From NCBI GenBank assembly GCA_036839975.1, contig DAISVU010000006.1, forward strand, positions 1 through 64,000: a stretch of DNA of 64,000 nucleotides, read 5' to 3'. Position numbers and translations under genes: made by a program. The first letter of the stretch is position 1. Every line of letters starts with the position of its first letter. This document shows, one piece after another, positions 18,340 through 27,343 of this stretch. This DNA is from RGIG7111 sp036839975. Its GTDB lineage: Bacteria; Bacillota; Clostridia; Peptostreptococcales; Anaerovoracaceae. Under the pieces are notes generated by a model that worked only from the letters and a program-made list of their open reading frames with translations, searched no databases and was not told the origin of the DNA.

Positions 18340-18429
18340 GATTTCAGACATGTAACAGAGATGAATAACCACGCGGATGCTCTGGCAAACAAGGGGATAG
18401 AAAAAGTCAGGAATCATGAAACGAAATAG
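18340..18429 (+). pseudogene. orphaned C-terminus of ribonuclease HI
   Basis: Thirty codons (29 sense plus TAG) in frame with rnhA after its TAG, encoding DFRHVTEMNNHADALANKG and a short basic tail. This is the conserved end of the family, with the NxxADxLA motif holding the last active-site aspartate. No start codon or ribosome site of its own. Confidence 0.7.
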
Positions 18430-18590
18430 GTTGCTGTCATTATAAAAAAGAGTGCCGCTCAGCCAGGAACAAGCCGTTAGGTCGGCTTCTGCTTTTGCAT
18501 TTAAAGTCCCTGCAAAGGCGGGGTGTGAGCGGGTGAATCGTTATTTTATGGAGGCAGACAGATAAATAAATATAGGCGGGAGGAAATAAT

Positions 18591-19397
18591 TTGGCATTGA
18601 AGTTCTGCTCATTCGCGAGCGGCAGCAGCGGAAACTGCTATTTGATAAAAAAGGGAAAAGCAGCACTTCTTATCGATGCGGGAATAAGCGGAAAGAAGAT
18701 CCTGGAGGGCATAGAAAGCACCGGCACGTCAATAGAAGAAGTGAGCAGTCTTTTTATAACACATGAACACACAGACCATATAAAGAGCATACGTGTGCTG
18801 GGGAAAAAGATCCCGGATATGGCTGTGTACGCAAATAAAAGCACGTGGTTCGGCATAGAAGAACAGACCGATCACAGGCTTTCGGATGACAGGCGGAGGA
18901 TCTTCAGCACCGGCAGGGAATTTGAAGTTGATGCGCTTAGTGTAAAGCCGTTTCATCTCTCACATGATGCTGCGGAGCCTGTGGGGTTTTCCTTTTCGGA
19001 CGGAGAAAGCAAGATAAGTATAGTTACGGATACAGGCTGTATAACCGATGATATTTTTGAGGAAATAGTTGATGCTGATCTTCTGGTGCTGGAGGCGAAT
19101 CACGAACCGCGTATCCTGGAATACTGCCGTTATCCATATGCGCTCAAGAAGAGGATCCTAAGTGATCGGGGGCATCTTTCCAATGAATGTGCCGGGCGGT
19201 GCATCACACGTCTTGTTGAGGAAAATCCTAAAAGGCGAAACATACTTCTTGGTCATCTGTCACATGAAAACAACATGCCGGATCTTGCGCAGATGACAGT
19301 TGAAAATATACTTTACGAGAGCGATATCCATGTGGGAGGAGACACAAGGCTAGACGTGATATTAAGAAATAAGATTAGCCGCATTTATGAAGTGTAG
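18591..19397 (+). CDS. MBL-fold metallohydrolase, YycJ/WalJ type
   Basis: A 268-residue metallo-beta-lactamase-fold phosphodiesterase/nuclease-like protein of the YycJ (WalJ) group. The metal motif HEHTDHIKS is near residue 61, with further ligands in FHLSHDAAEP, VTDTG and the late GHLSHENN. The TTG at 18591 is the start because GGGAGG sits seven bases before it and the N-terminus KFCSFASGSSGNCYLI matches the family. In many Firmicutes it ends the walRK locus just before rlmH; here the kinase genes are absent but rlmH still follows. Confidence 0.88.
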   Translation: MALKFCSFASGSSGNCYLIKKGKAALLIDAGISGKKILEGIESTGTSIEEVSSLFITHEHTDHIKSIRVLGKKIPDMAVYANKSTWFGIEEQTDHRLSDDRRRIFSTGREFEVDALSVKPFHLSHDAAEPVGFSFSDGESKISIVTDTGCITDDIFEEIVDADLLVLEANHEPRILEYCRYPYALKKRILSDRGHLSNECAGRCITRLVEENPKRRNILLGHLSHENNMPDLAQMTVENILYESDIHVGGDTRLDVILRNKISRIYEV

Positions 19398-19537
19398 CGC
19401 GTACCGGCACGCAGACAAGTGTTAAGCGCTGTTAGCGTGACGATCGAAAATTATCAGAGTAAGCGGAATGACATAACAAAAAAGATGATGTGTTTTTGAA
19501 GGCACTGCATTACAGAACATAAGGAATAAAAAAGAAT

Positions 19538-20017
19538 ATGAACATATCGATCATATGTATAGTAAAGCTTAAAGAAAAATATTGGCGTGATGCGTCGGAT
19601 GAGTATGAAAAAAGGCTGGCCAGATACTGCAGGCTGGATGTCAGGGAATTGAAGGCGGCGTCGCTTCCTGCAAAGGCGTCGGCAGCGGATGAGGAAAAGG
19701 TAAGGGAAAAGGAAGGTAAGGCGGTACTTGCGGCAATCGGGGAAGGCTCGTATGTAATAACGCTGGAGATTGACGGACAAGCTCTTTCATCCGAAGAATT
19801 TGCAGTCCATATCGACAAACTTGGCGTGCGGGGCAAAAGCAGCATAGTTTTTGTGATAGGCGGATCGCTCGGGCTCTCTGAAGATGTGAGCAGACGCGCC
19901 GATATGAAGCTTTCATTTTCAAAGATGACCTTTACTCATCAGATGATGAGACCTGTGCTGCTCGAACAGATATACCGCGGCTTTAAGATAAGCAGCTCAG
20001 AGACCTATCATAAATAA
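19538..20017 (+). CDS. rlmH: 23S rRNA (pseudouridine1915-N3)-methyltransferase
   Basis: A 159-residue SPOUT-class methyltransferase that modifies helix 69 of 23S rRNA on assembled ribosomes. The C-terminal trefoil-knot blocks are unmistakable: VFVIGGSLGLSEDV, KLSFSKMTFTHQMMRP and the terminal EQIYRGFKISSSETYHK, all at family positions and length. It follows yycJ, a common arrangement in Firmicutes, and ends at a good terminator. Confidence 0.96.
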   Translation: MNISIICIVKLKEKYWRDASDEYEKRLARYCRLDVRELKAASLPAKASAADEEKVREKEGKAVLAAIGEGSYVITLEIDGQALSSEEFAVHIDKLGVRGKSSIVFVIGGSLGLSEDVSRRADMKLSFSKMTFTHQMMRPVLLEQIYRGFKISSSETYHK

Positions 20018-20104
20018 CGATGATTGATTAGCCGCGGCAGACCGATATTACGATTAAACAGGTGCTGCAGATATAATGAGGGTAAGCACGGCTGCAGATC
20101 GCAT

Positions 20105-20142
20105 AATACCCGTTCCTGAGCTGAACGAGTATTGAGTTTTTT
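20105..20142 (+). terminator. rho-independent terminator after rlmH
   Basis: Eleven-base stem AATACCCGTTC / GAACGAGTATT with one mismatch and a seven-base loop, then GAG and six T residues. Confidence 0.75.
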
Positions 20143-20234
20143 GAAGATGGTGCGAAGAAATTATAAAATATGGGAATTAATAAATTTATCATGCTATAAT
20201 ATCGTGAACAGGATTTTACAGAAAGAAGGGTATA

Positions 20235-22445
20235 ATGGCAGATAGATTATATATGTCGGTATTTGAAAAAATGCGGGCACAGAATAATAAATTGGCACAG
20301 AACGACAAACATGAAAAATTTGAAAAGCATAGACGCATAGGGATCGCAGTTGCAGTCGCAGTACTCATGGTTTTGGGTCTTGTATGGATCGCGAGCGGAG
20401 CGATGGCGCGAAAGAGCGCATCTCATATTATAGCAAAAAGTCCGTATAACAAAGGAGATTATATTTACAGCACAGTCATATTTACGGGAAACGGCATGGA
20501 TAAAGAAAGCGTCGTTTCGGTAAAGGATATTGAAGACCTGGCTCACGGTGAAAACGGTCTTGCGTATCAGACATCATACAGCATGCGATATTCGGATTCG
20601 ACTTTTACAAGGAAAAGCATGACCGGGGTAAAACTCTATGATCTTTTAATATATTACGGTCTGAAAAAGGATCTGAAGGCGGATACACAGGTGACAATCT
20701 GTTCCTCGACAGGCGGCACTTACAATACAACTGTGAGCAAGATAAGGGAAATGAAGTATGATTCTTTTAAGTCAGTAAACGACACAAAACCGGCACAGAC
20801 AAGCATACCGGTGATACTGGCTTACGGCTCTGAAGGGCTCCCGCTGGTGGGACCTGTGGGTTCTGATGATATAACTAAAACATTTACGGAAAATGACGGT
20901 TATATTAAAAAGGCAAATAATATCGGCGGACCGCTGAGATTTATGATAGGGCAGACATCGTACGGAGACAATAACGGGGACAACTGCATTCAGCATGTCA
21001 ACAGGATAATCATAGGTACAGATACCAGGCAGTCGCATCACAAGGATATGGAATCAACCGCCGAAGCTGTACGGGTGAGATATTACGTGGACGAGAAGAT
21101 AAAAAACAGCGAGGAGAAGGCGACAGCATACAAAGCAAGGCTTAAGAAGACTTCTGTTTTTTCGTTTGAGGATATTGAAAACTTTGCAGATGACCGCAGT
21201 GACAATGTAATAAGAAACTACTACGGCAGCGAAGATTTCTACGAAGGTGTTGATATATGGAGATTTTTGAAAAAGAAGTTCAATATTACGGGAACTGAAG
21301 GGAAAGTAAGGTTTATTTATTCGGACAGTTCAGAGGAAACGCTCGACCTGCAGTATTTAAGAAACGCATCCGGCGATTTCAGCAGGTACATAACTGAAAA
21401 AGGCGGGAAAACTGTTACGGGTGTCAAACCTGCACTCGGATATTGCGTAAACGGCACGCCAAGTTACGGCAGAAGGCTTTATGCTCTGCTACCGTCATAC
21501 GGACTGCAGAAGTATGACGCGTCACAGAAGACAGTAAAAGAGATACGGGTATATATAGAAAAGAGTACATTCATAGATCTTAACGGCGCGGAGAAAAGGC
21601 TTACTGTAAAAGGGGACGGACTTAAACATTCAGACAGTATTTCTGTGAGAAAGCTTGAAAACAACATGGGCGCTATATCTGTTACGCGCGCCGGATACAG
21701 AGGCGTAAGTCTTTACAGACTTCTGGAACATTACGGAATCGAGATAGATGCAAAAACTATAGTTGTAAAGAACGCTGAAAACAAAGTCGAAATACCGCTT
21801 TCAGAGGCAAAGAAAAATGCTGACAAGATACTTGTAATATCGCGTACCGCAAAAGGAAAAGCGCTCAGCAGCAAGGAAGGTCCGCTTGCGCTCAGGGGCA
21901 GTGAAAACCTGGCCGGCATAGAAAGCATAGAATTGAAAACAAATGCCGGGCAATGGAACCATTCAAAGGGCGTGTACACAAAATATCTTGATCAGAAGAT
22001 AAAGATTTCCGGCACAGCGGTTAAAAAGACTAGGACGTATATGGTAGATGAGATAGAAAACCTGGGGCAGTCATATACCGTAAGAGATACATTTGCGGCA
22101 GGAAGAGGCAAGGCGGGATATCAGGGTATCATCCTCATGAAACTTATAAAGGACAATCTTAAGGATGGGATCAAGAAGCCGGGATCGATTTTCGTAAAGG
22201 GCTGCAACGGATATGCTGTGCAGCTCACGGTAAGTGATGTCATGAAAAAGATAGAAAGCAAGTATCAGCCGAATGAAAAACGTTATGCAATACTCGCGTA
22301 CAGCAAAGACGGCGCCCCACTTGTAAAGCGTAAGGACAGCGAAGGATACGTAAAAGATAATCAAGGCGGTCCTATAAAGGTGATAATAGAGAGCCAGACA
22401 TCAAAATGGGTGAATTCGGTTCAGGAGATAATTATCAACAAATGA
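20235..22445 (+). CDS. membrane-anchored protein with four tandem sulfite-oxidase-like repeats
   Basis: A 736-residue protein: a basic cytoplasmic N-terminus, one membrane helix at about residues 33-56, then an extracellular part made of four related units (roughly 70-270, 275-430, 435-590 and 590-736). Each unit repeats the order of the molybdopterin-binding SUOX fold: a short xxVxDIExL strand, a Y-x-G-V/I-x-L-x-x-L/F-I/L segment (TGVKLYDLLIYYG, EGVDIWRFLKKK, RGVSLYRLLEHYG, QGIILMKLIKDN), an ALAYxxxGxPL-like segment and, in units 1 and 4, GGPLRFMIG or GGPIKVIIES. The cofactor-binding cysteine of true sulfite oxidases is not evident. AGAAGGG precedes the ATG. The role is unknown; adhesion, ligand binding or envelope structure are possible. 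Confidence 0.68.
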   Translation: MADRLYMSVFEKMRAQNNKLAQNDKHEKFEKHRRIGIAVAVAVLMVLGLVWIASGAMARKSASHIIAKSPYNKGDYIYSTVIFTGNGMDKESVVSVKDIEDLAHGENGLAYQTSYSMRYSDSTFTRKSMTGVKLYDLLIYYGLKKDLKADTQVTICSSTGGTYNTTVSKIREMKYDSFKSVNDTKPAQTSIPVILAYGSEGLPLVGPVGSDDITKTFTENDGYIKKANNIGGPLRFMIGQTSYGDNNGDNCIQHVNRIIIGTDTRQSHHKDMESTAEAVRVRYYVDEKIKNSEEKATAYKARLKKTSVFSFEDIENFADDRSDNVIRNYYGSEDFYEGVDIWRFLKKKFNITGTEGKVRFIYSDSSEETLDLQYLRNASGDFSRYITEKGGKTVTGVKPALGYCVNGTPSYGRRLYALLPSYGLQKYDASQKTVKEIRVYIEKSTFIDLNGAEKRLTVKGDGLKHSDSISVRKLENNMGAISVTRAGYRGVSLYRLLEHYGIEIDAKTIVVKNAENKVEIPLSEAKKNADKILVISRTAKGKALSSKEGPLALRGSENLAGIESIELKTNAGQWNHSKGVYTKYLDQKIKISGTAVKKTRTYMVDEIENLGQSYTVRDTFAAGRGKAGYQGIILMKLIKDNLKDGIKKPGSIFVKGCNGYAVQLTVSDVMKKIESKYQPNEKRYAILAYSKDGAPLVKRKDSEGYVKDNQGGPIKVIIESQTSKWVNSVQEIIINK

Positions 22446-23252
22446 TCATGTACACAGTAACTTGAAACGGCGACTTTTACTTTCGATAAGGCCGTCTTTT
22501 TTCATTTCTCGTATCTCGCGCATCATCGCCGAGCGGTCGACATGCAGGTGTTCCGCAAGCTGTCCCAGCGACATAGGGATGGTGAATTCTTTGCCCGGAG
22601 TAAACTTTGACCCTATGAATTTAAGGTAGGTCATAAGTTTTGCTCTTATGGTCGGCTGTCCGAGAAGCGATATATGAAATGAAAGCTCCTGTGATTTCTG
22701 CGCTGTCATTACGAAAAGATTACTCATAAGCTGGCTGTGATGTTCACAGAGATCTTCACACGGATGCAGGATATGATCATAGTCAATATACATGACAAGA
22801 CAGTCCTCTGACGCTGTGACTATATAGTGAAAATTATCGAGCGACAGAGAAAAAAGCTGGCCGAATATATCACCCTTTTCGTATGTTTCAAGCGGGAAGA
22901 CATCTCCGTCTTCATTCAGTCTCTCAAGCTTTGCACTGCCTTTGGAAAGCACCATGATATGTACGGGGACATCCTGTTCGTAGGTGAGTATCTGCTGACC
23001 CTTTTCGAATTTTCTGAAGATTGGATTAAAACAGGTAATCATCTTTGTCATAGAATTTTCGTTTATATTATCCAGTAAATCTCTTTTATCCATAGCTGAT
23101 CTGCCGAGCAGATTATTATTAATTGAGTCGGCGACCTCCATCATTCTTATTTTGTTTTTCAAATTTTCAAACATAACTTTAATCGGAACGCGGTTTTGGG
23201 AATCGCGCTTGTAAATGAGAAAATGAAACAGCAGCTTAAGAATATCTGCCAT
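22446..23252 (-). CDS. Crp/Fnr-family transcriptional regulator
   Basis: A cyclic-nucleotide-binding-fold regulator with an N-terminal beta-roll (FRKFEKGQQILTYEQDVPVHIMVLSKGSAKL, ETYEKGDIFGQ) and a C-terminal winged helix (SLGQLAEHLHVDRSAMMREIREMKKDGLI). No CxxxC Fe-S cluster set typical of Fnr is seen, so it is nearer the Crp/NtcR-like repressors of Clostridia. The start is uncertain: 23252 gives 268 residues, in-frame ATGs at 23174 and 23093 give more usual lengths, and none has a good ribosome site. It is divergent from the acyl-CoA dehydrogenase remnant, which it might once have controlled. Its stop abuts that of the upstream convergent gene. Confidence 0.85.
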   Translation of the reverse strand: MADILKLLFHFLIYKRDSQNRVPIKVMFENLKNKIRMMEVADSINNNLLGRSAMDKRDLLDNINENSMTKMITCFNPIFRKFEKGQQILTYEQDVPVHIMVLSKGSAKLERLNEDGDVFPLETYEKGDIFGQLFSLSLDNFHYIVTASEDCLVMYIDYDHILHPCEDLCEHHSQLMSNLFVMTAQKSQELSFHISLLGQPTIRAKLMTYLKFIGSKFTPGKEFTIPMSLGQLAEHLHVDRSAMMREIREMKKDGLIESKSRRFKLLCT

Positions 23253-23409
23253 ATCTCATATTATGAGTTTTTTTATTTATATAGGTTTTTTTCAAAAAAA
23301 GTTGCATATATCATAGATTATTTTCCCTTTGATAATATTATATATTTACAAAATAATATCAGAGTATTAATTACAGTTCAATAAATTTTTGAAAAGGAGA
23401 GGAAGAAAT

Positions 23410-23829
23410 ATGCTTTTTAGTACATCTGAGGCTCATGAAACGCTTAGGGAAAAGATAAGATCGTTCGCAGAAGATGAAATCAAACCGATAGCCTTCAAGC
23501 TTGACCGGGAAAATGAATTTCCGCATGAGAGCATCAAGAAACTTGCGAAAATGGGTATGATGGGCATTCCGTACCCCAAAGAGTACGGTGGTACGGGTCT
23601 GGATGTTATCAGCTATGCAATAGCGGTTGAAGAGCTTTCACGTGTTGACGGCGGAGCGGGAGTCATATTGTCGGCGCATGTATCGCTGGGTTCATATCCT
23701 ATTGCGGCATTCGGAACAGAAGAACAGAAGAAAAAGTATCTGGCACCTCTTGCAAAGGGTGAAAAGCTCGGCGCTTTCGGACTGACTGAGCCTAATGCGG
23801 GTTCTGATGCAGGCGGGACAGCACCTTAA
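23410..23829 (+). pseudogene. acyl-CoA dehydrogenase, N-terminal fragment at a deletion junction
   Basis: About 139 residues of a typical acyl-CoA dehydrogenase: helical N-terminal domain (REKIRSFAEDEIKPIAFKLDRENEFP), the KMGMMGIPYPKEYGGTGLD block and the FAD-binding GLTEPNAGSDAGGT. The sequence then leaves the family abruptly at about 23820 and meets TAA. More than 200 residues, including the catalytic glutamate, are gone. AAGGAGAGGA precedes the ATG at 23410. Immediately after the break, another frame encodes the end of an electron-transfer flavoprotein alpha subunit, so a deletion has fused the two ends of an acd-etfB-etfA locus. Confidence 0.85.
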
Positions 23830-24247
23830 AGGAATAAAAGAAGCAACTACCATCGTGGCTATAAACAAGAATAAAAATGCGCCTATATTCAAAAATGCGG
23901 ACTACGGCATCGTGGGGGATGTTATGGAGATACTACCGCTTCTGACAAAGGCTCTTGACGATGGCAAGCCTAAGGAGCCCGCACCGCCGAGACAGAAGAT
24001 GAGAAAAGCTACAATACTTAAGGAGCCTTCACACTGGACCAATTATGTATGTGACGGCTGCGGATACGAATATGATCCTGAAACAGGAGATCCTGAAGCG
24101 GATATAAGTCCGGGCACTACATTTGAAGCACTTCCCGAAGAATGGATCTGTCCTATGTGCGGAGAGGAAAAGACGGCTTTTTCAGAAGTTGAGAAAGTCT
24201 CCGGAAAGGAGGACAATAATGCATTGTGTAAGAGAAGTAACAGATGA
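23813..24247 (+). pseudogene. EtfA C-terminus fused to rubredoxin, 5' deleted
   Basis: From the junction the frame reads AGQHLKGIKEATTIVAINKN and KNADYGIVGDVMEILPLLTKAL, the FAD-binding C-terminal end of EtfA. After a 30-residue linker it continues into a complete rubredoxin: YVCDGCGYEYDPETGDPEAD and WICPMCGEEK, with the CxxC pairs. The native start, EtfB and most of EtfA are missing. Weak in-frame starts (GTG 23795, ATG 23807) inside the dehydrogenase fragment could give a small rubredoxin-bearing protein. The stop overlaps the fprA start, so the ancestral order was acd-etfB-etfA-Rd-fprA, an electron path to oxygen reduction. Confidence 0.83.
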
Positions 24248-25426
24248 CCTTTACTGGGTCGGAGCAAATGACAAGAGGCTTCATCTATTTGAGAGCATCC
24301 ATCCTCTGGAGGATGGAGTATCCTATAATTCATATCTGCTTTTGGATGAAAAGACTGTGCTTTTCGACAAAGCAGATAAATCAGTATACGAGCAGTTCAT
24401 TGAGAATGTTGAATATGTGCTTGGTGACAGGCCTCTCGACTATATGGTGATAAATCATTTGGAGCCGGATCATGCGGCGTCGATCAATCAGATTGTTTTG
24501 AGACATCCCGATGTGAAAATCGTTTCAACTGAAAAGGCGGAGATGATGTTTCATCAGTTCGGGTACGATCCCGGACGGGATTTCATAACCGTCAAGGAAG
24601 GCGACACTGTAAAATTCGGAAAGCATGAAGTGACATTTCTGGCGGCGCCTATGGTACACTGGCCTGAAGCGATGGTGACTTTAGATCTGAAAAACGGGGT
24701 GCTATTCAGCGCCGATGCGTTCGGATCATTTAAATCACTTGACGGAGCACTTTTTGCAGATGAGGTGCCTTTTAAGACCGAGTGGATAGATGAAGCGAGA
24801 AGATACTACACTAATATAGTCGGCAAATACGGACCTCATGTGATGAATCTTCTAAAGAAAGCTTCAGCTGCAGATATAAAAATGATCTGCCCGCTGCACG
24901 GCCCTGTATGGAGAGAGGATATACCATGGATCATTGACAAGTATATCCACTGGGCAACGTATGCGCCTGAGGAAAAGGGCGTGCTGATTGCACATGCATC
25001 TATGTACGGGCATACGGAAAATGCACCGCAGATACTTGCCTCTAAACTGGTTGAAAAAGGCATGACAAATTTAAACATGTACGATGTGGCTGAAACTCAT
25101 GTTTCTTATCTCATCGGAGAAGCTTTCAGATACAGCCACCTGGCGCTTCTTTCGGCAACATATAATCTTAATGCATTCCCACCTATGCAGGAGTTTATAG
25201 ATGATATGAAACGTCTCAACCTGTGGAAGCGTGTGGTTGCGATCGTGGAGAACGGAACCTGGCGCCTCAAGCAGGGGCTCTGATGGAAAAAGTGTTTGAC
25301 GATATGAAGCAGATGACAGTGCTGAACGAACAGGTATCATTGCTTTCGTCAGTTTCACCGACGACTGAAAATGAACTGGACGGACTCGCTGACAGCATAA
25401 TCGAATCTATGAGCCAGGACTACTAG
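24219..25426 (+). pseudogene. FprA-type flavodiiron protein, C-terminal frameshift
   Basis: A-type flavoprotein: an N-terminal diiron metallo-beta-lactamase domain (NHLEPDHAA, VHWPEAM, FSADAFGSF, CPLHGPVW) followed by a flavodoxin domain (IAHASMYGHTENAP, LSATYNLNAFPPM). It reduces oxygen or NO to protect anaerobes. The first frame ends at 25283 as WRLKQGL. Restoring one G near 25262 joins it to WAPQAGALMEKVFDDMKQM and a natural end at 25426. About 50 C-terminal residues, including the last flavodoxin helix, depend on that base. The start at 24219 has AAAGGAGG upstream. Electrons would have come from the adjoining rubredoxin. Confidence 0.85.
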
Positions 25427-25499
25427 ATCAGCGGAGTCACATATGAAAACAGAAAAAGGGGGAAGCATACAGACCGCGCTGTCATACAGTGCAGAGGAG

Positions 25500-25530
25500 G
25501 ACCGGCAAAAATGCCGGTCTTTTGCTTTTT
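25500..25530 (+). terminator. rho-independent terminator after fprA
   Basis: Perfect stem GACCGGCA / TGCCGGTC with a four-A loop, followed by TTTTGCTTTTT. One of the strongest terminators in the window. Confidence 0.9.
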
Positions 25531-25624
25531 GCTGAACAGAACCTGCTGAAGTTAATAAATACAAAATGCGCGTTATGAAGATTTATGTTATAATAAGCGA
25601 AATCTATACGAAAGGAGATCCGGT

Positions 25625-27343
25625 TTGGACATATTCTCAGAAATACTGAAGAATACAGGAGCTTATTATACGTTCGCTGTTAGATGGGTTCTTGCCTTGT
25701 TGGGGGTTTTCATACTTTTTAAGTGTATAAAATCACTGCTGCAGGTTAAAAACCCTTCAGAGATCTGGGCATATCTTTCGTGTTCGGACGGCAGAGCACA
25801 TCCCCTAAAGCATTGGGAAAATCTGATCGGAAGAGCTAAAAGCGCTGACGTTGTGGTCGATATGATAAATATTTCAAGAAATCACGGCACACTTGTCAGG
25901 AATACGAAAGGCGTATGGGTATACAACGACCTCGGATCCAAAAACGGCTCGTTCATAAATGGTGAACCTGTAATAGAACCGACGGTTGTCGACGCAGGCG
26001 ACACCCTGTCTCTGGGCGGGGCGGACTTCGTCCTCATGCCGCTTTCGCTGGAGGAAAGGCGCGAGAACATAAAATCAAGGATAAGAAAGAGCAGACCTGT
26101 ATCACCGTGGACACTTCTCATAGCGGTCACTATATTTCAGGTGCTGACAGTCATACAGCTTATAATTGCAAGAGATAACGGTATTTCCATGCAGATCCCT
26201 GTCTCGTTTGCGCTTCTGACTGTGCTCATGTGGGCATACGTCATATTTCTCAAATCGGTAAAACGCAGGGGTTTTGAGATGGAAATGATAGCGTTTTTCC
26301 TGTCGACATTGAGTCTTGCGGTGACTGCTTCAAGAAACCAGGAGGCCACGTTCAAACAGTTTGCGGCGGTAGCTATAGGGGTTGCGCTGTTCTTTGCTCT
26401 CTGCCTGTACTTGAGGGACCTGGAACGAACGAAGAAGGTGAGGATGCTTCTTGTGGGGATAAGTGTGATTCTTCTGCTGATCAACCTGGTATTCGGAACG
26501 AATCAGAATGGGGCGACTAACTGGGTGCATATAGCGGGGATATCGGTGCAGCTTTCAGAACTGGTAAAGATCGCTTTTATTTATGCGGGGGCGGCTACGC
26601 TCGATGAACTTTATGAAAAGCGTAACCTGACGATGTTCATGATATTTTCGGCATTCTGCCTGGGCTGCCTGGCTTTGATGAATGATTTCGGGACAGCGGC
26701 GATATTTTTTGTGACATTTCTGGTAATATCATTCCTAAGAAACGGAGATCTTTCAAGGCTGATTCTTATCGCGGGGGCGGCATTCCTGGCGGCTCTGATG
26801 ATGCTGAGGTTCAAATCGCATATAGGAGCTCGTTTTGAGATATGGGGACACGTCTGGGAAGAGCCGTACACCGCCGGCTGGCAGCAGACGCAAGCATTGA
26901 TGTCTGTTGCCAACGGAGGACTTCTCGGGAACGGCGCGGGCGAAGGATATCTCAGGCAGATAAAAGCATCGGAAACGGATCTTGTGTTCGGATTTGTAAG
27001 TGAGGAATTCGGGATCATGATAGCAGTTCTTGCCGTGCTTTCTATAGTTACGCTTTCGATATTTGCTGTAAGATCCATCGTTGCGGGGCGGTCGGCATTT
27101 TATACGATAGCGGCGTGTTCTGCTACTTCTATGTTCCTTTTCCAGGTCATATTGAATGTGTTCGGCTCGCTCGATATCATACCTTTCACGGGAGTGACAT
27201 TCCCGTTTCTGTCAAGCGGCGGAACGAGCATGGTGGCTTCGTGGGGTATGCTTGCGTTTTTAAAGGCGGCGGATACGCGACAGAATGCGAGCTTTGCGAT
27301 AAAGATCGGAGACGGTGACGGAATAACGGGTGATATCTCATGA
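25625..27343 (+). CDS. FHA domain fused to FtsW/RodA/SpoVE-type SEDS glycosyltransferase
   Basis: A 572-residue membrane protein. One helix (about residues 15-37) is followed by a forkhead-associated domain (about 60-135) with LIGRAKSADVVV, SRNHG and DLGSKNGSFINGE, which binds phosphothreonine. Then come about ten helices of the SEDS family, with ATNWVHIAGISVQLSELVK, MNDFGTAAIFF, GGLLGNGAGEGY and the late PFTGVTFPFLSSGGTSM. SEDS proteins polymerise lipid II with a class B PBP. The TTG start has AAAGGAG at seven bases. The stop overlaps the PBP start (ATGA), so the pair is translationally coupled. The FHA domain implies control by a PASTA-type Ser/Thr kinase, not present here. Confidence 0.9.
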   Translation: MDIFSEILKNTGAYYTFAVRWVLALLGVFILFKCIKSLLQVKNPSEIWAYLSCSDGRAHPLKHWENLIGRAKSADVVVDMINISRNHGTLVRNTKGVWVYNDLGSKNGSFINGEPVIEPTVVDAGDTLSLGGADFVLMPLSLEERRENIKSRIRKSRPVSPWTLLIAVTIFQVLTVIQLIIARDNGISMQIPVSFALLTVLMWAYVIFLKSVKRRGFEMEMIAFFLSTLSLAVTASRNQEATFKQFAAVAIGVALFFALCLYLRDLERTKKVRMLLVGISVILLLINLVFGTNQNGATNWVHIAGISVQLSELVKIAFIYAGAATLDELYEKRNLTMFMIFSAFCLGCLALMNDFGTAAIFFVTFLVISFLRNGDLSRLILIAGAAFLAALMMLRFKSHIGARFEIWGHVWEEPYTAGWQQTQALMSVANGGLLGNGAGEGYLRQIKASETDLVFGFVSEEFGIMIAVLAVLSIVTLSIFAVRSIVAGRSAFYTIAACSATSMFLFQVILNVFGSLDIIPFTGVTFPFLSSGGTSMVASWGMLAFLKAADTRQNASFAIKIGDGDGITGDIS

